NCBI GenBank assembly: GCA_023055505.1 | Contig: JALIRH010000002.1 | Span: forward strand, 25,178,437 to 25,242,436 | Reading direction: 5' to 3' | Source: Callipepla californica brunnescens | Lineage: Eukaryota > Chordata > Aves > Galliformes > Odontophoridae | Length of the DNA stretch: 64,000 nt | In this document: positions 1 to 12,934 of the stretch, in pieces | Layout: the number at the start of each line of letters is the position of its first letter | Position numbering within the stretch: the stretch's first letter is position 1 | The notes under the pieces: generated by a model | Told to the model about the DNA's origin: nothing | Database searches by the model: none | Seen by the model: only the letters and a program-made list of their open reading frames with translations | Position numbers and translations under genes: made by a program

Positions 1-3000
1 TTTCTCTGAACCTAAAATAGAACAGACTAAATTCTTCCTCTCCTGTTTTAATTTGAAGTGTGTAGATAAATCTTACATAAGTAGACAAAAAAAAAATCTG
101 AGAATATGCAAAAAAATTGTTTTCATATTTTGTTTTAGAGTCCATGCTAGTATAAAATTTAAAATAATGGCACTTTTTTTTTTTTCTGATAGGCATTTAT
201 AAAACAAAACAAACAAACAAAAAAAGTAGGAATATTTTCAACTTTAAATTTTGAGTCACTGTAACTAGGTCTTTTAAATAGCTTGGACTGCTTACTGTGC
301 ATCAAGAAAAAGAAAATCCATAGCACAGAACAGTGTGAATCTGGGTCATGTTTGCTCAGCTATGCCTTTCACATGTCTGAAGTCAAAACCTTACTTTCAG
401 ACTGAATATAAAGAAGTGAGTTATTAAATCTTGAGATTGTTCTTCACTTCTTAGTCATTAAGTGAAAATGAATGGACAGATTCATTCTCACTACTAAAAT
501 TACATCACATCATTTATACTAACAGGCTTTTACTGTAAGCTTGTAGCAGGGAGATTAATAGGATTCGGGACATCAGGATTTCATCTATGCAGCTCAAGAA
601 ATGTTGTGAAATCCCTGTTTGAATATATATTTTTTTACCCTTAGCATAACTTCCTTAGGGTCGTGTAGTATTCCTGGTAACTCTTCACCTCATTATCATT
701 CAGCTCATTCAGTTCTTTCTCTCACTTGATCTGTCTTTGTCAACTGACAAAACATGAGTCCTGAGGTCCTAGTTAGTACTTTCACTTTGCCTTAACTAGT
801 AATAGTTCTTATTCTGACTTACCACCTTCGCAATCATCCTTAATAAAGAATTGATTAAAAACATGTTCCATACCGTTGCAACTGGCCATTCGTATTAACA
901 CATAAACCAATGGAAACTGGACAGAAAGCCACAGCTTATGTTAGTAAATGTTCTTTCTACTGGACATTTTTGTTACTTCTCCAAATTTTTATGCTGCTTT
1001 TCATCATTTTACTTTCTCAAGAATTTCTGACTCTTCTTATGCCTAGATTGGGCTGACATTTTCAAGATCTTTATATAAACATGGAAATTTGCATGCAGAA
1101 ATTCAAGAATTTATCCTCTTCAGTGAGAAAGACTGTTGTCTTCTTTCAGTATGTTTACCAAATAGATTTAAAATGTTCAGAATTCCTGCAAGAAACATTA
1201 TCGTGTCCTACTGTGACAAATCTTGTATTAATCCATATTTTACTACTTTTAAGCATATGCTCTTACCCAGACATAAAATATTTAATGCTCTGACAAGTCA
1301 GTACTTCTTTTATAAAATACACTGTGTTTAACATCTTGTCCTAGATTTTAAGAATGGTCTTTTTGTGTATATAACTTTGCATATACAAATAATTGAGCTT
1401 GAATTTCAGTGTGCATAATTCATAACAGGTGCAAATATTCTTCAGGTGATTAGATAATCGTTAATATTTGTGTCCACATTCACTTCAGGCAAATGAATTC
1501 AGGTCAGTGATTTGTGAGCACAAAATTGCCTCAAACTGTGAAGGCAGGAAGACAGATGTAAATCAAGCCTTGATTTTGCTGACTGATAGAGTGTAGATTT
1601 GTTCCTCCAGGGTGCTGAGAACTTTAAAGTAATATTAAGTGTCTGCTATCACACTTGTGATAGTAGGGATCAGCATTTTGCATAACTGGGAACAAAGATA
1701 TCCCAGAATCTTCCCTTGCTTGCTTTCAGGCTACAGTTCAGAAAGCATATGTTTAACTTAAAGGGCAAGTGAAGTGTCACTGGAACAAATGGACTTATGT
1801 ACTTTAAATTAACCACACATTTAAGTACCTTGGTAAATCATGGCAGTTTATTAGGAGATTTGTAATGGGAGAACAAGACCATTAACATCAAAAAGGCACA
1901 GGACATTGAGGAGAACTTAAATTAACCATCTCACACCAGCTAAAGAGGTATTAAAGCTTTGTATAGAAGTTTTAATTCAGATGCTGAGTGGTCTTGGGTC
2001 ACTTTATCTTAATCCTCCTTGAGCTACAGTAAGGAGAGGTCACTTTACTTCAGAATGAGAGAAGTCACAGATTGCTTTAATATGCTTTAATTTTGTTTCA
2101 TCTTTAACAAGTAGAAATAATAGGATGTGATTTCGGTGAAATAGATATTTGTAAGAAAATTGCAGTTTACTGGCTGCAATATATTTCATGTGTAGTTTCT
2201 CAGGCTTTCACAGAGCCTCACCAGAATTCTTCAAGTCTGAGATTTCGAATGGAGTCATAGTTCCCTCTCTGAGGCAGCCGGCAGCTTTCTGGGAGGGCTA
2301 TCCCATGGCCCCTGAGTCTGTGCCTCCCTAGCAGATTCCTCAGCAGTTTCCTGTGGCACGTACTGAACAGGAGGCTCAGAACACATCAGCCTCCACTACT
2401 CTGAGGTGCTGAGCCCACAGCTGAAAGCTAAGGAGTAACAGTACCCCCTAAAAGTCAGATCCCCATCTCAGAGGAGAGCCAGAAACCCCGATTGAAGCTG
2501 TGTTGTCAGTTTCATGAACCCAAAGTAGGGTGAATTACAAAAGCATTTATTTGTGTTATAACCAAACCAAAATAAAAATGAAACACCTCTCTCAATCTTA
2601 TTATACTCCCTACTGTACTTGCAGATTAATTTGAAAAGACTCTTTTTGAGAGGTTCTATTTGATCAGAAAATCAGAAGCTGGGAACTTATTCACCAGCTC
2701 ACTACAGAAGATCAAAAGAACATTATGCAATGAACAACAAATGTTAGTAAGCCCAATACACCATAAATGCAAACTGAGATAAAATATGTGGATCAGGATC
2801 TTAATTTAAAATGTTGTAGCTGATTATTGTGGAAGGATGTTGAATGGATGTTGAATTAGAATAATGTCATAATGTCCCTCATCCTGATGATGAGTACTCA
2901 TATGTGAACTTAGTGCCACCTAAGGAACATGAAGATTCTGCTGACATCCACATTCTGATCCTAGACAGGTGTCAGGCAGTATGTGCTGCTGCCTCTGAGA

Positions 3001-5440
3001 CTTGGACTTCATAGCCTCATAAAAGCTGCATTCCTTCTTAACGGGCACCCACTAAGAAATCTGCCTGGTGTTATTGTGCAATTGTGCTGCACAACTGTGT
3101 TTACATTCATAGTACTAGGCAAGATTGCTTATGGTTACTTACTTACAATAGCTGTAATTTGTTACTGATGCTGGTTTCTTTGGTTGGTTGGTTGTTTTTT
3201 TGCTGGTGACATACCCAAGCATACTTATAAAGAGGGAATCTAATATTGCTCTGAAAATAAATTAAAAGTAATTTCACTGAACTGCATACATCTCCCTTCT
3301 GAATTTCAGTAGTTAAAAAGAAAATAGAAAGGCCTCATAGGAGGCAGAGAAAGGAGGACTTTGTAGATCAGAGCCACATAATCTAAAGCTACCTTGGCAC
3401 CTATCTCTCACTGACTAACCTCAGACTGTCCAGAGAAGAAAAACATAGTGGAAAAAGCTTCATTTTTAATACAGTCTACCTTGAAAAAGCCTCAGTGTTA
3501 CAGTGCTGTGTTCAACATATTAAAATGTTTATTTTTTTAATGGAGGTCTGTGGACATCCTTGATTCTGGTGGTTATATTTACATCTACTTATATATCAAG
3601 AGCAGATACAGAAATAAAAATGCCTTCCCTATATAACCAGAGCCATTTTCTTTTTTCACTAGTGTCTCTGAAAAGTGGATCTTCGAAGTTTTCTTGACCC
3701 AGGAACACTGATTCTTACAAACCGGATGCTCTGCTTGAAAGTCTGAATCACCTGTCCCACTGAAACTTATACTACTGCAAGATACTTGGACTGAGTGACT
3801 GTCAAATTCTATTTTTCATCCTTAGATGCATACACTTAGATTTAGATTCTATCTCACCACTTTGAAGTTGGTATATTACTTTTATGCTGATTGCTTTACC
3901 AAGTTTCAATATTTATAGGTAAACTACATACCGTAGAGAGAAGTTGTGTGATTTATGTAAATTTAAATGCCAGGAAGTCGTATATGAGTGCATTGAGCTC
4001 ATCTGGATAGTTATAACATATTCTCCTCTCAAAAGATCCTTTTAAGGCCTTGTTGTTGGATAAATCACCTAATTCAGCTGCTGAGGAGCTACCTATAGCA
4101 AAGGGAAATTTTCAGCTCAGCTGTTGCACACTGGTATGAACATCTACACAGAAATCATATCTCAGTTGCTAAGAGGAAGTTCCAGAGAAAGATGGATGTC
4201 AATTGAAGGGAAGCTGAACTACAACACACTGTGATAACCTTGGTGTAGGAAATAGTCACTGCTTTCAAACATGAATTAGAGAAGATAGGCAAATTTTGAG
4301 TTTAATTACTGAAAATAAAAGACTGTGATATATGGAGCTGTGATATAAACACCCACAGCATCTTTTCTTATCCCTATGAAATTAATATATGCCTTTTTAA
4401 AGAGAGGGTTTTGGTTTTTTTTAAGCAATGTTTTTTGTAGAGGATGGTTTTGTAGAGATTAATCTTGTTGTTCACTAGCAAAATAAACACAGTATGTTGA
4501 AGAGTCGATTTTATTTATTTATGTATTTATTTTTGGAATAATAGCTCTTAACTGAGCATTTTTATTTGGTATGCACATAAATTTTGTACTTTGCTTTGTG
4601 ACTCAGAGATGTATCTAGCTGAGTTCAAGACTCTGTATCCCCTCTTGAATATAGCGGAGAGATAGTATGTATGTGCAGGAGAAAAATAAAAATTCTGTCA
4701 AATCACAGAGCCATGCAATGTAATTAATCTTCTATATGTAAATTATAAAGTTAATTTGATGGGACTAAACAAAAAAAATTACACAGCTAGGAACTGATGA
4801 CCACCAATTATTTAGGAATCCATTGTCATCCTGATCTTCATTATGGTTCATTGTATTTGTTTAACTTACATGTAATTATCACCATGGTTGGGAAACTTAC
4901 CTACAGTGAATATAGTGGGATAGGTAAAAAAAGAATCCTCTCCAATCAGACACCAGCAGATAATATCTACATACTAAAGAGGAAATAGTATTCAAAACTA
5001 ACCATTGTCATTAAAGAATGGCATTACTTTAATCCTATAATTATTTATATAATTGTTGTATTAAATATTATGTGTATAAGGAAATCCTCCTGGTGTAAAA
5101 CTAAGATGTCTAAAGGCATGTAGGAGAAGAGTTTTTGCTCCTCTACAATGTCTTGTTAAGGACATTCTGCAATGGAAAAAGGGATAATAAGAAAGCAGGC
5201 AGTGATGGGAACCACATATAGTCTGTCACAATAATGCATGAAGGCATGTGAAAATGTGGAAATGTTTACTCCACCAGGGTTGTCTGATTCAAGACTTCTG
5301 AACTGCGAAGACAATGACTAGATATAAATCTGGTCAGTTGTAGTAATTGATAAGGAAAGAGATTAAATGTAGGAAAATTGATTTAAGCAAGGTTGCCTGA
5401 GTGAGGATCCCTGAAGTGGGATGAAAAGTAGAAAAGAAGG
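1..5440. other. AT-rich non-coding stretch, no gene seen
   Basis: I see no gene here. Open frames reach at most 80 codons, have no recognisable domain, and are of a length expected by chance at this base composition. The stretch holds short A or T runs, a TTTA-type repeat near 4508-4530 and a GGTT run near 3181-3193. A patch at about 2250-2480 is richer in G+C than its flanks and carries no repeat family that I can name. The stretch could be intergenic or intronic; the sequence does not decide. Confidence 0.7.
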
Positions 5441-6530
5441 GGGAACTGTAAGCAAAATGCTGACACATAGGCTTGACAAAGCAAAATGGAGACAGCAACA
5501 AAAACAAGCCTCCTGATCATACTAGTTGATGGGCTATCAAACTACAAGCAGAAGAATAACCAATACTTTGCAGCTGATAAGACTGTGAATCAGGGTGGTG
5601 CAGGGTCTGAGAGGGTGCAGGAAGCTGCAGGTCACTGGAGATCCATGGGAATGTGCAAGGGGAGCAGGAACAAAGGGGACGACAGGCAGGAAAGGGTGTA
5701 CAAGGGTTGGCCGTGTGTAATAGTGGTCTGGTCAGTGTGCCTGTGTGGCCTGATCACTGAAGTCTGTCATATTTTTGTCTATGCTTTCTCATTAAGTCTT
5801 TTCTCACCTCCTTCTGTGTGTTTTTACACTCTTTCCCCCAAGTGTAATACGTGCTGCAGGGACTGCATGCCAGCTACAAGTGATACCTGTGTGTGCGTGA
5901 GTGGAATTGGTGCCAGAAACTAGAGTCAGACAGGGGGTGTAGGCCTCTGTGGACTGTAATGACAGTTCCTGAAGTGAATGGGGGTCCTGGTGTCGGCAGT
6001 TGGGGTGGGAGATATAGCTTTCTGATCCGAAACAGTCCTATAGACTTTGTGCCAGCTCCTGGGGGACTGATGTGAGTGAACTGGGTTACAGCTACTGGAA
6101 CCAGATGAGGAATGTAGATGACTGCAGTCCATGGTTCCGGCTCCTGGAGTTAAGTGAGGTTCTTCTACTCCCTGCCACTGCAGAGGGAGAGATGCGTGCT
6201 TCCTAAACCAGCTACTCAGAACAGAGTGTGTGTGAGGTGAGTGTGGGCTCTGCAACTGTGGCTCAATTGGAGCTGCAAGTCACAGCCTGTGTACTTGGTG
6301 TCAGCTGCTGGGGGGAAACAAGCGTCTGCATCTTCCCCAAAACTGGTGTGTATGGGGCATGCATGTGTATTTGCTGGCAAACTTTAAGCAGGATTAGAAG
6401 ACGAGTAGTGAGAGCCTCAGAACAGGACTGGGGTATTAAGTAGGCAGGGCATCCATGCTGATAAGTACAGGGGGATCTGTAGATGTGTGCAGAAAAGATG
6501 AGTGTGAGTGCTATGTGTGCGCCTCAGGAT
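5441..6530. repeat. GC-rich block of degenerate repeated words, possible old LTR or minisatellite
   Basis: This block is clearly richer in G+C and in GTG/CTG words than the DNA around it. A word close to CAGCTnCTGG recurs at about 5871, 6053, 6089, 6138, 6209 and 6302, and GTGAGTG-like words recur near 5898, 6071, 6236 and 6500. The spacing is irregular, so it is at best a decayed tandem repeat. The left part begins near TGTAAGCAAAATGC and includes a pyrimidine-rich stretch, which resembles an LTR layout, but I found no matching target duplication or CA-ended partner. Open frames of 145 codons (5486-5923, +) and 109 codons (5926-6255, -) lie in it. Neither shows a domain, and the low stop density fits the raised G+C. 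Confidence 0.4.
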
Positions 6531-9004
6531 ACAAATATTAGATAACTGAACCAGTCACTTCAAGTCTTTGCTCCATGGTATCCTTGCTTTTTGGAATGAG
6601 TTTGGTACCTCACATAACATGAAATAACCTGAAAAATAGAGATTATTAATTTTTTATTCTGGATTTGGACACAAAATGGTCCATTTTTCCAGAGCAGTGA
6701 GAACAAATATCTATTTTTCTTTAATTCCTGGCTCCTGGTGAAATCAATGGATAAACTGCAACTGACAAGACCAGTTTAACTACTGCGGAGTGTATCACAT
6801 GCTGAAATGTGATGTTCTGTGACAGCATTTTCTCCCTAAACAAACTGTCACACAGCATATCCAGATGCATGAATTGAAGAGGACCTAGGCAGCCTAAGTC
6901 AGCAGGGACAATCCAGTTAGCTTAATTTGTTCAGTTTGTAAGTAACACAAATATTTTTAATCATGAAAATATCAGTTGCCTGTTTTAGAGTGGACATTCC
7001 ATTTTCACTTGTAGACTCAGCTCTGATTCTACTGAAGGCAATAGAAATTTTATCACAGACTTAACCGATGTTCGCTAAAATCACATTAGAAATTAGTGTC
7101 ATTTCAACTACACTTAAGTTTACGCATAACTCATGAAAAGAAACAGATTAATACCAGTGTGATTGCTGAGTACGTAAGAGCTCCAGGTAGTATGATTAAA
7201 GTATCTATTTTCTGTCAAGGTTAGATATCTAAATAAGAGGTATTATGGTTCCATCTGCTTACCTTCATTTTTAAGTTGATTTGAAAGCCTCCCTCTGTCT
7301 GCAACAGTAAAACTTGCAATAATAGAACTCAGTATCAGAGTTCTGTCATTTATTTTGAGATACTCATATTAACATTTGATCCTTTTGTTTTCATAGCTGT
7401 TTTCAGAAAGGAAGATTTTATTTTCATTATCCATATGGGTTAGCTTTGGAATTCAATCTGATGAACCACGAAAAAAGCTGAAAGAATGCCTTTGCTTGCA
7501 GTCTCTTCTCTAAGGCTGTTGAGTGTGAATTAAGTGTTATAATTTGTTTCTATAACCATAAAAGAATGAATGGAAGTAGTCTCTGCACTGTTTTTATGTC
7601 TAATGTGGGAAAATAGCCAGAGAGTTGTGAGAGGTTAGAATGACTGATAGTTTTGCGCCTAATCATGGCATATAATGTTAATGTGAAAAACAAGTGCTTT
7701 GTAAAGCCCTTATTTCTTTAACAGTAGTAGTGACTTACTAGAAGGAAAAGGCATCAAAAAAATTTAGAGTTTAACTGCTTATAATTTCTTGCCATTGGTT
7801 TCAAAGGCAATGATAACATATAACTGTAGTATTTTACAAATGGTAGCCTGACAGTTATTTTACAAGAGATGTTACTAGTGTGTGAAAACACTAAATTGTA
7901 GTTGAACTAACTTTGATTTTGATTTAATTTGACTTGTCAGGAGCCCTGTCTCAACATGTGTTGCTGTGTAATCATTTAACTGATGTCATTTGAATCAAAA
8001 AACCAATTTTATACCTCTAAAACCTGGACTGTGCAACAGAACATAGATATTAGTGCAATTATTTCATTTTGGTTTTAGTGACAAATTAAAACTGACAAAG
8101 GAGAAAGAAAATTAACAAACTTTGAAATGGAAGCATGTGCAGTCTAATGGATTAATCTCTAAATTCACCTGCCATCTTTCTGTAAATCTTGAGAGGATAG
8201 AAATGATGAAGTAAGACAAACACAAAAGACTTCCACAGGATTGAAGTATCATTACGTATATAAGGATCTACCAGTTCTCCCAGTGTCATTTGAAAGTTGC
8301 AGTTTATTTACTTCAGCTAAAATCTACAATCTACAAAGACTCATGACAGTTGTAGTTTTTTAAAAGTTAATTACTTGGAGAGTTTTGGATCTTATAAAAT
8401 GAAATAGCTGAGCTATACTGCAAGTGGTAGATTTTATTATTTGATGTGTGAAAGAATAATTTCTTATTATTTATGCTGTTTTTAGTTTCTGTAAACTTAT
8501 AAAAATTTATGCATGGTGTGGTTGTAAGTACAATGCTTTTCATAACCATCCTTATCAATAAGGATTTGTTTGTGGAGAGAAAGTGCCACAACAGGTTTCT
8601 GCATTTCTGAGGAACTTTCTCACCCAGATCAAATTCCTATTTGTCTTTGTGGTCGCAGACATACTTACAGCACTCGTGTATTTTTCTTGCTTGCTCATTT
8701 AATTTGTGCAAACTGCTCCATACTCTGACAGAACAATAGATTTCTGCTACTTAATCATTTAGATATTTTGGTCCTGCACTTGGCTTTTGTCTCAAGCTTT
8801 CGGTTTCTATATTCTAGTGGTTCTGTCTTTCATCAATTACCTTTATTTCAGGATCTTTTACATAAGGATCCAACATTTTTTCGTAGAGAAAATTAACAGT
8901 GATTAGCAGAGTGAATGCCAAGATTTCTCATTTTCTAATATGCTTCTGGAAGTGAAGTATGTCATTTCATCACAGCTGGGATCTAAAAGTCATAGAAAGG
9001 AGTT
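6531..9004. other. Non-coding stretch, no gene seen
   Basis: AT-rich DNA with only short open frames (up to 74 codons) and no recognised repeat or RNA gene. The last few dozen bases before 9005 may belong to the CR1 fragment that follows; its 5' edge is not sharp. Confidence 0.65.
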
Positions 9005-9282
9005 CAGTAGAGTTGGCAGCCTGTCACCAGTGCTGTTTCCCAGGGCTCAATAACAAAGCCAGTTTTGTTTAACATTTTTATCAATTGTCTGAATGAGAGG
9101 ATAGAGATAAGACTCCAAAGATTTGCTTACAACACCAGGTTGGGCTGGACCATAGATCTGCATAAGGCTTTGCAGAGGTATCTGGATAGGCTAAATAGCT
9201 TAGTGAAAGGATTTGGTAGGTCAGGTTGATGTTTGGACTTCATGATCTTGAAGGCCTAATCCAATCTAATTCTATAATTCTA
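9005..9282 (+). mobile_element. CR1 LINE fragment, reverse-transcriptase piece joined to 3' end
   Basis: CR1 is the dominant non-LTR retrotransposon of birds; its ORF2 encodes an endonuclease and a reverse transcriptase. Bases near 9020-9110 read in one frame as VSQGSITKPVLFNIFI, which is the reverse-transcriptase block around PQGS...LFNIFIND with substitutions. The right end at about 9230-9282 matches the CR1 3' end: a TTGGACTTCATGATCTTGAA-like segment followed by an ATTCTATAATTCTA tail. The two parts are about 100 bp apart, although a full element has more than a kilobase between them, so the copy is 5'-truncated and internally deleted. It cannot be functional. The left boundary is approximate. 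Confidence 0.8.
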
Positions 9283-9488
9283 GCTCCAGTCCTCTAGAAT
9301 TAAAAGCAGCATCCTGAGTTAGTGTTCTGTTGTTCAGTGCTCAGAAATTCAGAAAGAAGCCTCTTTTGTCATGATTGTAACTCTATTTTTTAAAACTAAT
9401 TCAATTATCTCTTGAAAAGTGTGTCTTTTTAGTAGATAGACATAGTCATGTTAATTACAGTCATACAGTTCCTTTTCTAAACACATTC

Positions 9489-9524
9489 AAAAAACAAAAA
9501 CAAAAACAAAAACAAAAACAAAAA
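9489..9524 (+). repeat. (AAAAAC)n microsatellite
   Basis: A hexanucleotide repeat with C at 9495, 9501, 9507, 9513 and 9519, exactly six bases apart, flanked by A runs. Confidence 0.95.
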
Positions 9525-12019
9525 GACCTTTATGAGCACTGGAAGTGTAAGAAAGAGGTTTGGCTTTAAAACAGAGGAATTACTAAGGGAAAGTAGTAAG
9601 TTCTGAGTTGCCTATCAAATTTCAGCTGACTGATAAGTTTTGAGTGATGCTAAATTTACACAAACAGAACAGTGAAGATTTGCACATAGCTCAGCCAAAG
9701 TTTAATACTGTATGTAAACATCAGTGTGTATACCTGCATGAAACTTCACAGTTCTACTTTAATTTCTCAGTGTTACTTTATAGTGACAACCAGCACGTTG
9801 ATTTCCTTGCCATCAGTGCATCATATTTTGAAGTAATTTATTGGCAATCCCTGACATAAGATAACCTGCACTTTTCCCTATATTTTTTTTCTTTAAGCAG
9901 TAGGCTCATTGATTAAAAACAAACCAAAAAAAAAAAAGCAAAATAAAAATAACTCCACCCCATGCCAGTTTGTAATTCTAAAGGCATTAACTTTAGTTTT
10001 TGTTCGTTTTGTTTGTTTTAATTCTCAGTTAATCTAAGTATTTGATACAAAATTCATTACTGGGTAATGGTAAAAGCTAGTAGTTTTTCATCTAGAGTGA
10101 CAGCATTCTGCACATTTAAATTACTTATCAGTCTGCCAATTCAAGTCATGAACAGCAAAAGTAAATCACAATGCTGTTTAGGAAAATCATTTTCTTGTAA
10201 ATATACATTTGTTGGCATTATGCTGGCATAGCAATGGCTATGTGAAGAGTAATAAGAAGGAAAGGTAACCAGAAGTTGTTAATATATGTTCTGAGTGCAT
10301 ACAGCTATATCAGAAAGCACACAAACACAGGAAGTTTTATTATTTCAGTGCCCTATGATGGTCATGTCCTGTGACAAGGTCTACATATATCTCAGATTTT
10401 ATGTTTCTCTTGTGAGTCTAGGTGGCATATTAAAAATATACCTAGCACACACAGGTAGATGTAGATTCCTTCCATAGGTCTGCTCCTGTAGGATAGGAAG
10501 AAGTTGCCTATTAGCCTCACTATTGAAATGCTTTGGCCAGGAATGAAGACTCCTTTTCTTGGCCTGGAAATCTTAAAATCTATGCATCTTATATTTTAGG
10601 AAAGCACTTACACGGGACAGAAGCTGCATTTCATTTTGGAGATCAAGATCCTAAAGTACTTTTAAAATACTACTGGGAAAATTTTTCTCAAATAGGCTTG
10701 TATTGGACTTTGCAGATTCCCTTTTATCCTAACTTCCCAAACGCACCATCCCTTCCTACTTTCCTCAGTGCCTGAAGTACTCAGAGGTTACCTGCTTCCC
10801 GGTCTACCTATGACATGCTCCCCTTTGTATGTGACCTATTAGGCTTGTGCAGTTAGTCCAAAGTTCGTAAGTTCAAGCTGTCTTTAGACTTTTGTAACTT
10901 AAACCTTTTTCAGTGAGAGTGAGTATACAGGCTGAGTGGAAAGGAATGTACAAGTGTCTGCACAACAACCTGTGAACAAAGGCATCTTGTTCACAAGTCT
11001 CTACATAAATGATTTTATTAGAAAGGGCATCTTCAAGCTTCTTTTTTCTCACATACAGAGATGTAAGTTCATTTAAGTTCATTGTAGACAACCAGTATAT
11101 GTATTTTACATAGTTCTCTCTGGAGAGAGTTTTTGTCTCATAACTTCAATGATTATTTTCATTCACTTTATGGTGAAAAATCTTCTTCCTGGTCAGTCTT
11201 CACACTAAAATAAAGAAAAATCTTGCAATATTTGGAAAATCATTTATTTTGTCTTTGACTCTTTATATCCAATGTTCTTTTTGGGTCTGGAGGGCTTGGA
11301 TGACTACACAAGCATTGTAGTCCTTAAAGGTCACAGATTAGATAATTATAATCAGGTTCATTTTCTAAGAAAATTGAGGATAATTTGTTTTTTTTTTTTT
11401 TCTAATTAAATGTCTTTCTGGTGCAAGGGTAATCTTATCAGTGTCACTTCTGTACTTTAATGGAAACACAGTGGCCAAAGTTGTTCCAATTTCTCTTGTA
11501 TTAAAACTGACATGGTTTACATGGCTGGATGTATTTACTGAATCTTAAGTTTCTGGAACCTAAAAGTCTTAACACAGCTGCTTCATAAAGGTATTGTCCC
11601 AGATTAATAATAATAATAATAAAAAAATCACTTTGCTTTAAAATTTCAATGAAAATTTCTCCAAAAAATTCATGTTAGAATAGTGGGCAGCATCATGAAA
11701 AATTGAAGGCAGTGGGAATTACATTTTCCTTGCTCATGAATAGAGTGAAACTGGGGACTGTACTCTGGAAGTTCACACACTGAAATAAGTTTCCAGAGTC
11801 CCAGCTGACTGACACTTGAGAGATCAGGGTCAGGAGATTTTTTTTTTATTAATCTTCTGGCTCAGTTCCAGGTGCTCAATGCCACCCTTTGAACACACAG
11901 GACTTTTCTCGAGAGTACTCTGCCTACTCAAAACTTAGGGCAGGCTATGTCTGTAATTCTGAGGTTCATGAGAAAGAAAGGTTAATGACAGAGAACGGTG
12001 CGCAGGAAAATAATAAAAG

Positions 12020-12056
12020 CTTTTTCTCTCCCCCCCTTTTTTTTTTCCTTGCAGCT
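12020..12056 (+). other. Strong splice-acceptor-like polypyrimidine tract ending in GCAG
   Basis: Thirty-one consecutive pyrimidines (12020-12050) run directly into GCAG, with the AG at 12053-12054. This is close to an ideal vertebrate 3' splice site. The sequence after it stays open in one frame to 12242. I see no convincing donor that would define an exon, and pyrimidine tracts of this kind also arise by chance, so use of the site is unproven. Confidence 0.25.
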
Positions 12057-12913
12057 TCAATAGAAATTAAATTAGTGTCCACCCCTAATTTAGTTAATCT
12101 TTCCATAAACCGATGTGTACTTCTGTTCCTAACAGCTGATAGAAATTGTAAAGACCTACAGATGAGTCAAACAGGGCAGCTGCATGAGAATTTCTCTAAG
12201 CTAAAGAAAAAATATTTGGTGCGTTGCCCTATTGTAAACTGAAGGCATTGTTATTCTGTGAAATGGAGTCTTATGTTGGTAGCTCCTGAGGTGTTTTGTT
12301 TTTTTGAATGAGTTTCTGGGCAGGATGGCACTTCCTCTTAATGAGCTGGTGCTCCCTGTTCTGCCAGCTGCTGGTGGATCCCATGCTGAGGCATCTCAGC
12401 CTCGCCTACTCAGAAAAAATTTAGATACACACAGTTCTCTAAATTGGCCAGACTCCCAAGGTGTGGTTGTTACGGAATGTAGCATTTAAGCTTTGAAGCA
12501 GTTTTGTGAATTTTGCCTACTGCCTTTTTCTGTGGAGTTGTGAAAGATGCAGCATTTTTTTCAGGGTACCACTACTTTCAAATCTTCCAGATCCCAATAG
12601 TAGAATAGCTGGAATAGTGGAACAGGGTACTTAGCACTACAAATACAAGAGATTAAGGAAATAGTGGCACCTGTAATAAAAATCCAGAAAAGATGAAAAG
12701 ACAAGCCTATGCTCATGAAATGAAAATCTTACAGGAACTCAGTCACTTGAATTTATCCAAATGAAGAGATCTTCTCAGAAACTATCTGAAGATCAACTAC
12801 AACTGAAAAAAAAAACAGTAGAAAGGCCTACCCAAACACATGCTGTCTGTGTGTTAAAGCCAACAGCAGCTTCTGCCAAATTGTGAAGGATGCATCACCC
12901 TATCTTTTCACTT

Positions 12914-12934
12914 TTGTTGTTGTTGTTGTTGTTG
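12914..12934 (+). repeat. (TTG)7 microsatellite
   Basis: Seven perfect TTG units, followed by a short T run. Confidence 0.95.

Noticed and set aside
5486..5923. 145-codon frame in the GC-rich block
   Set aside because: Raised G+C lowers stop density there, and another long frame lies on the opposite strand nearby. No recognisable domain; the sequence looks repetitive.
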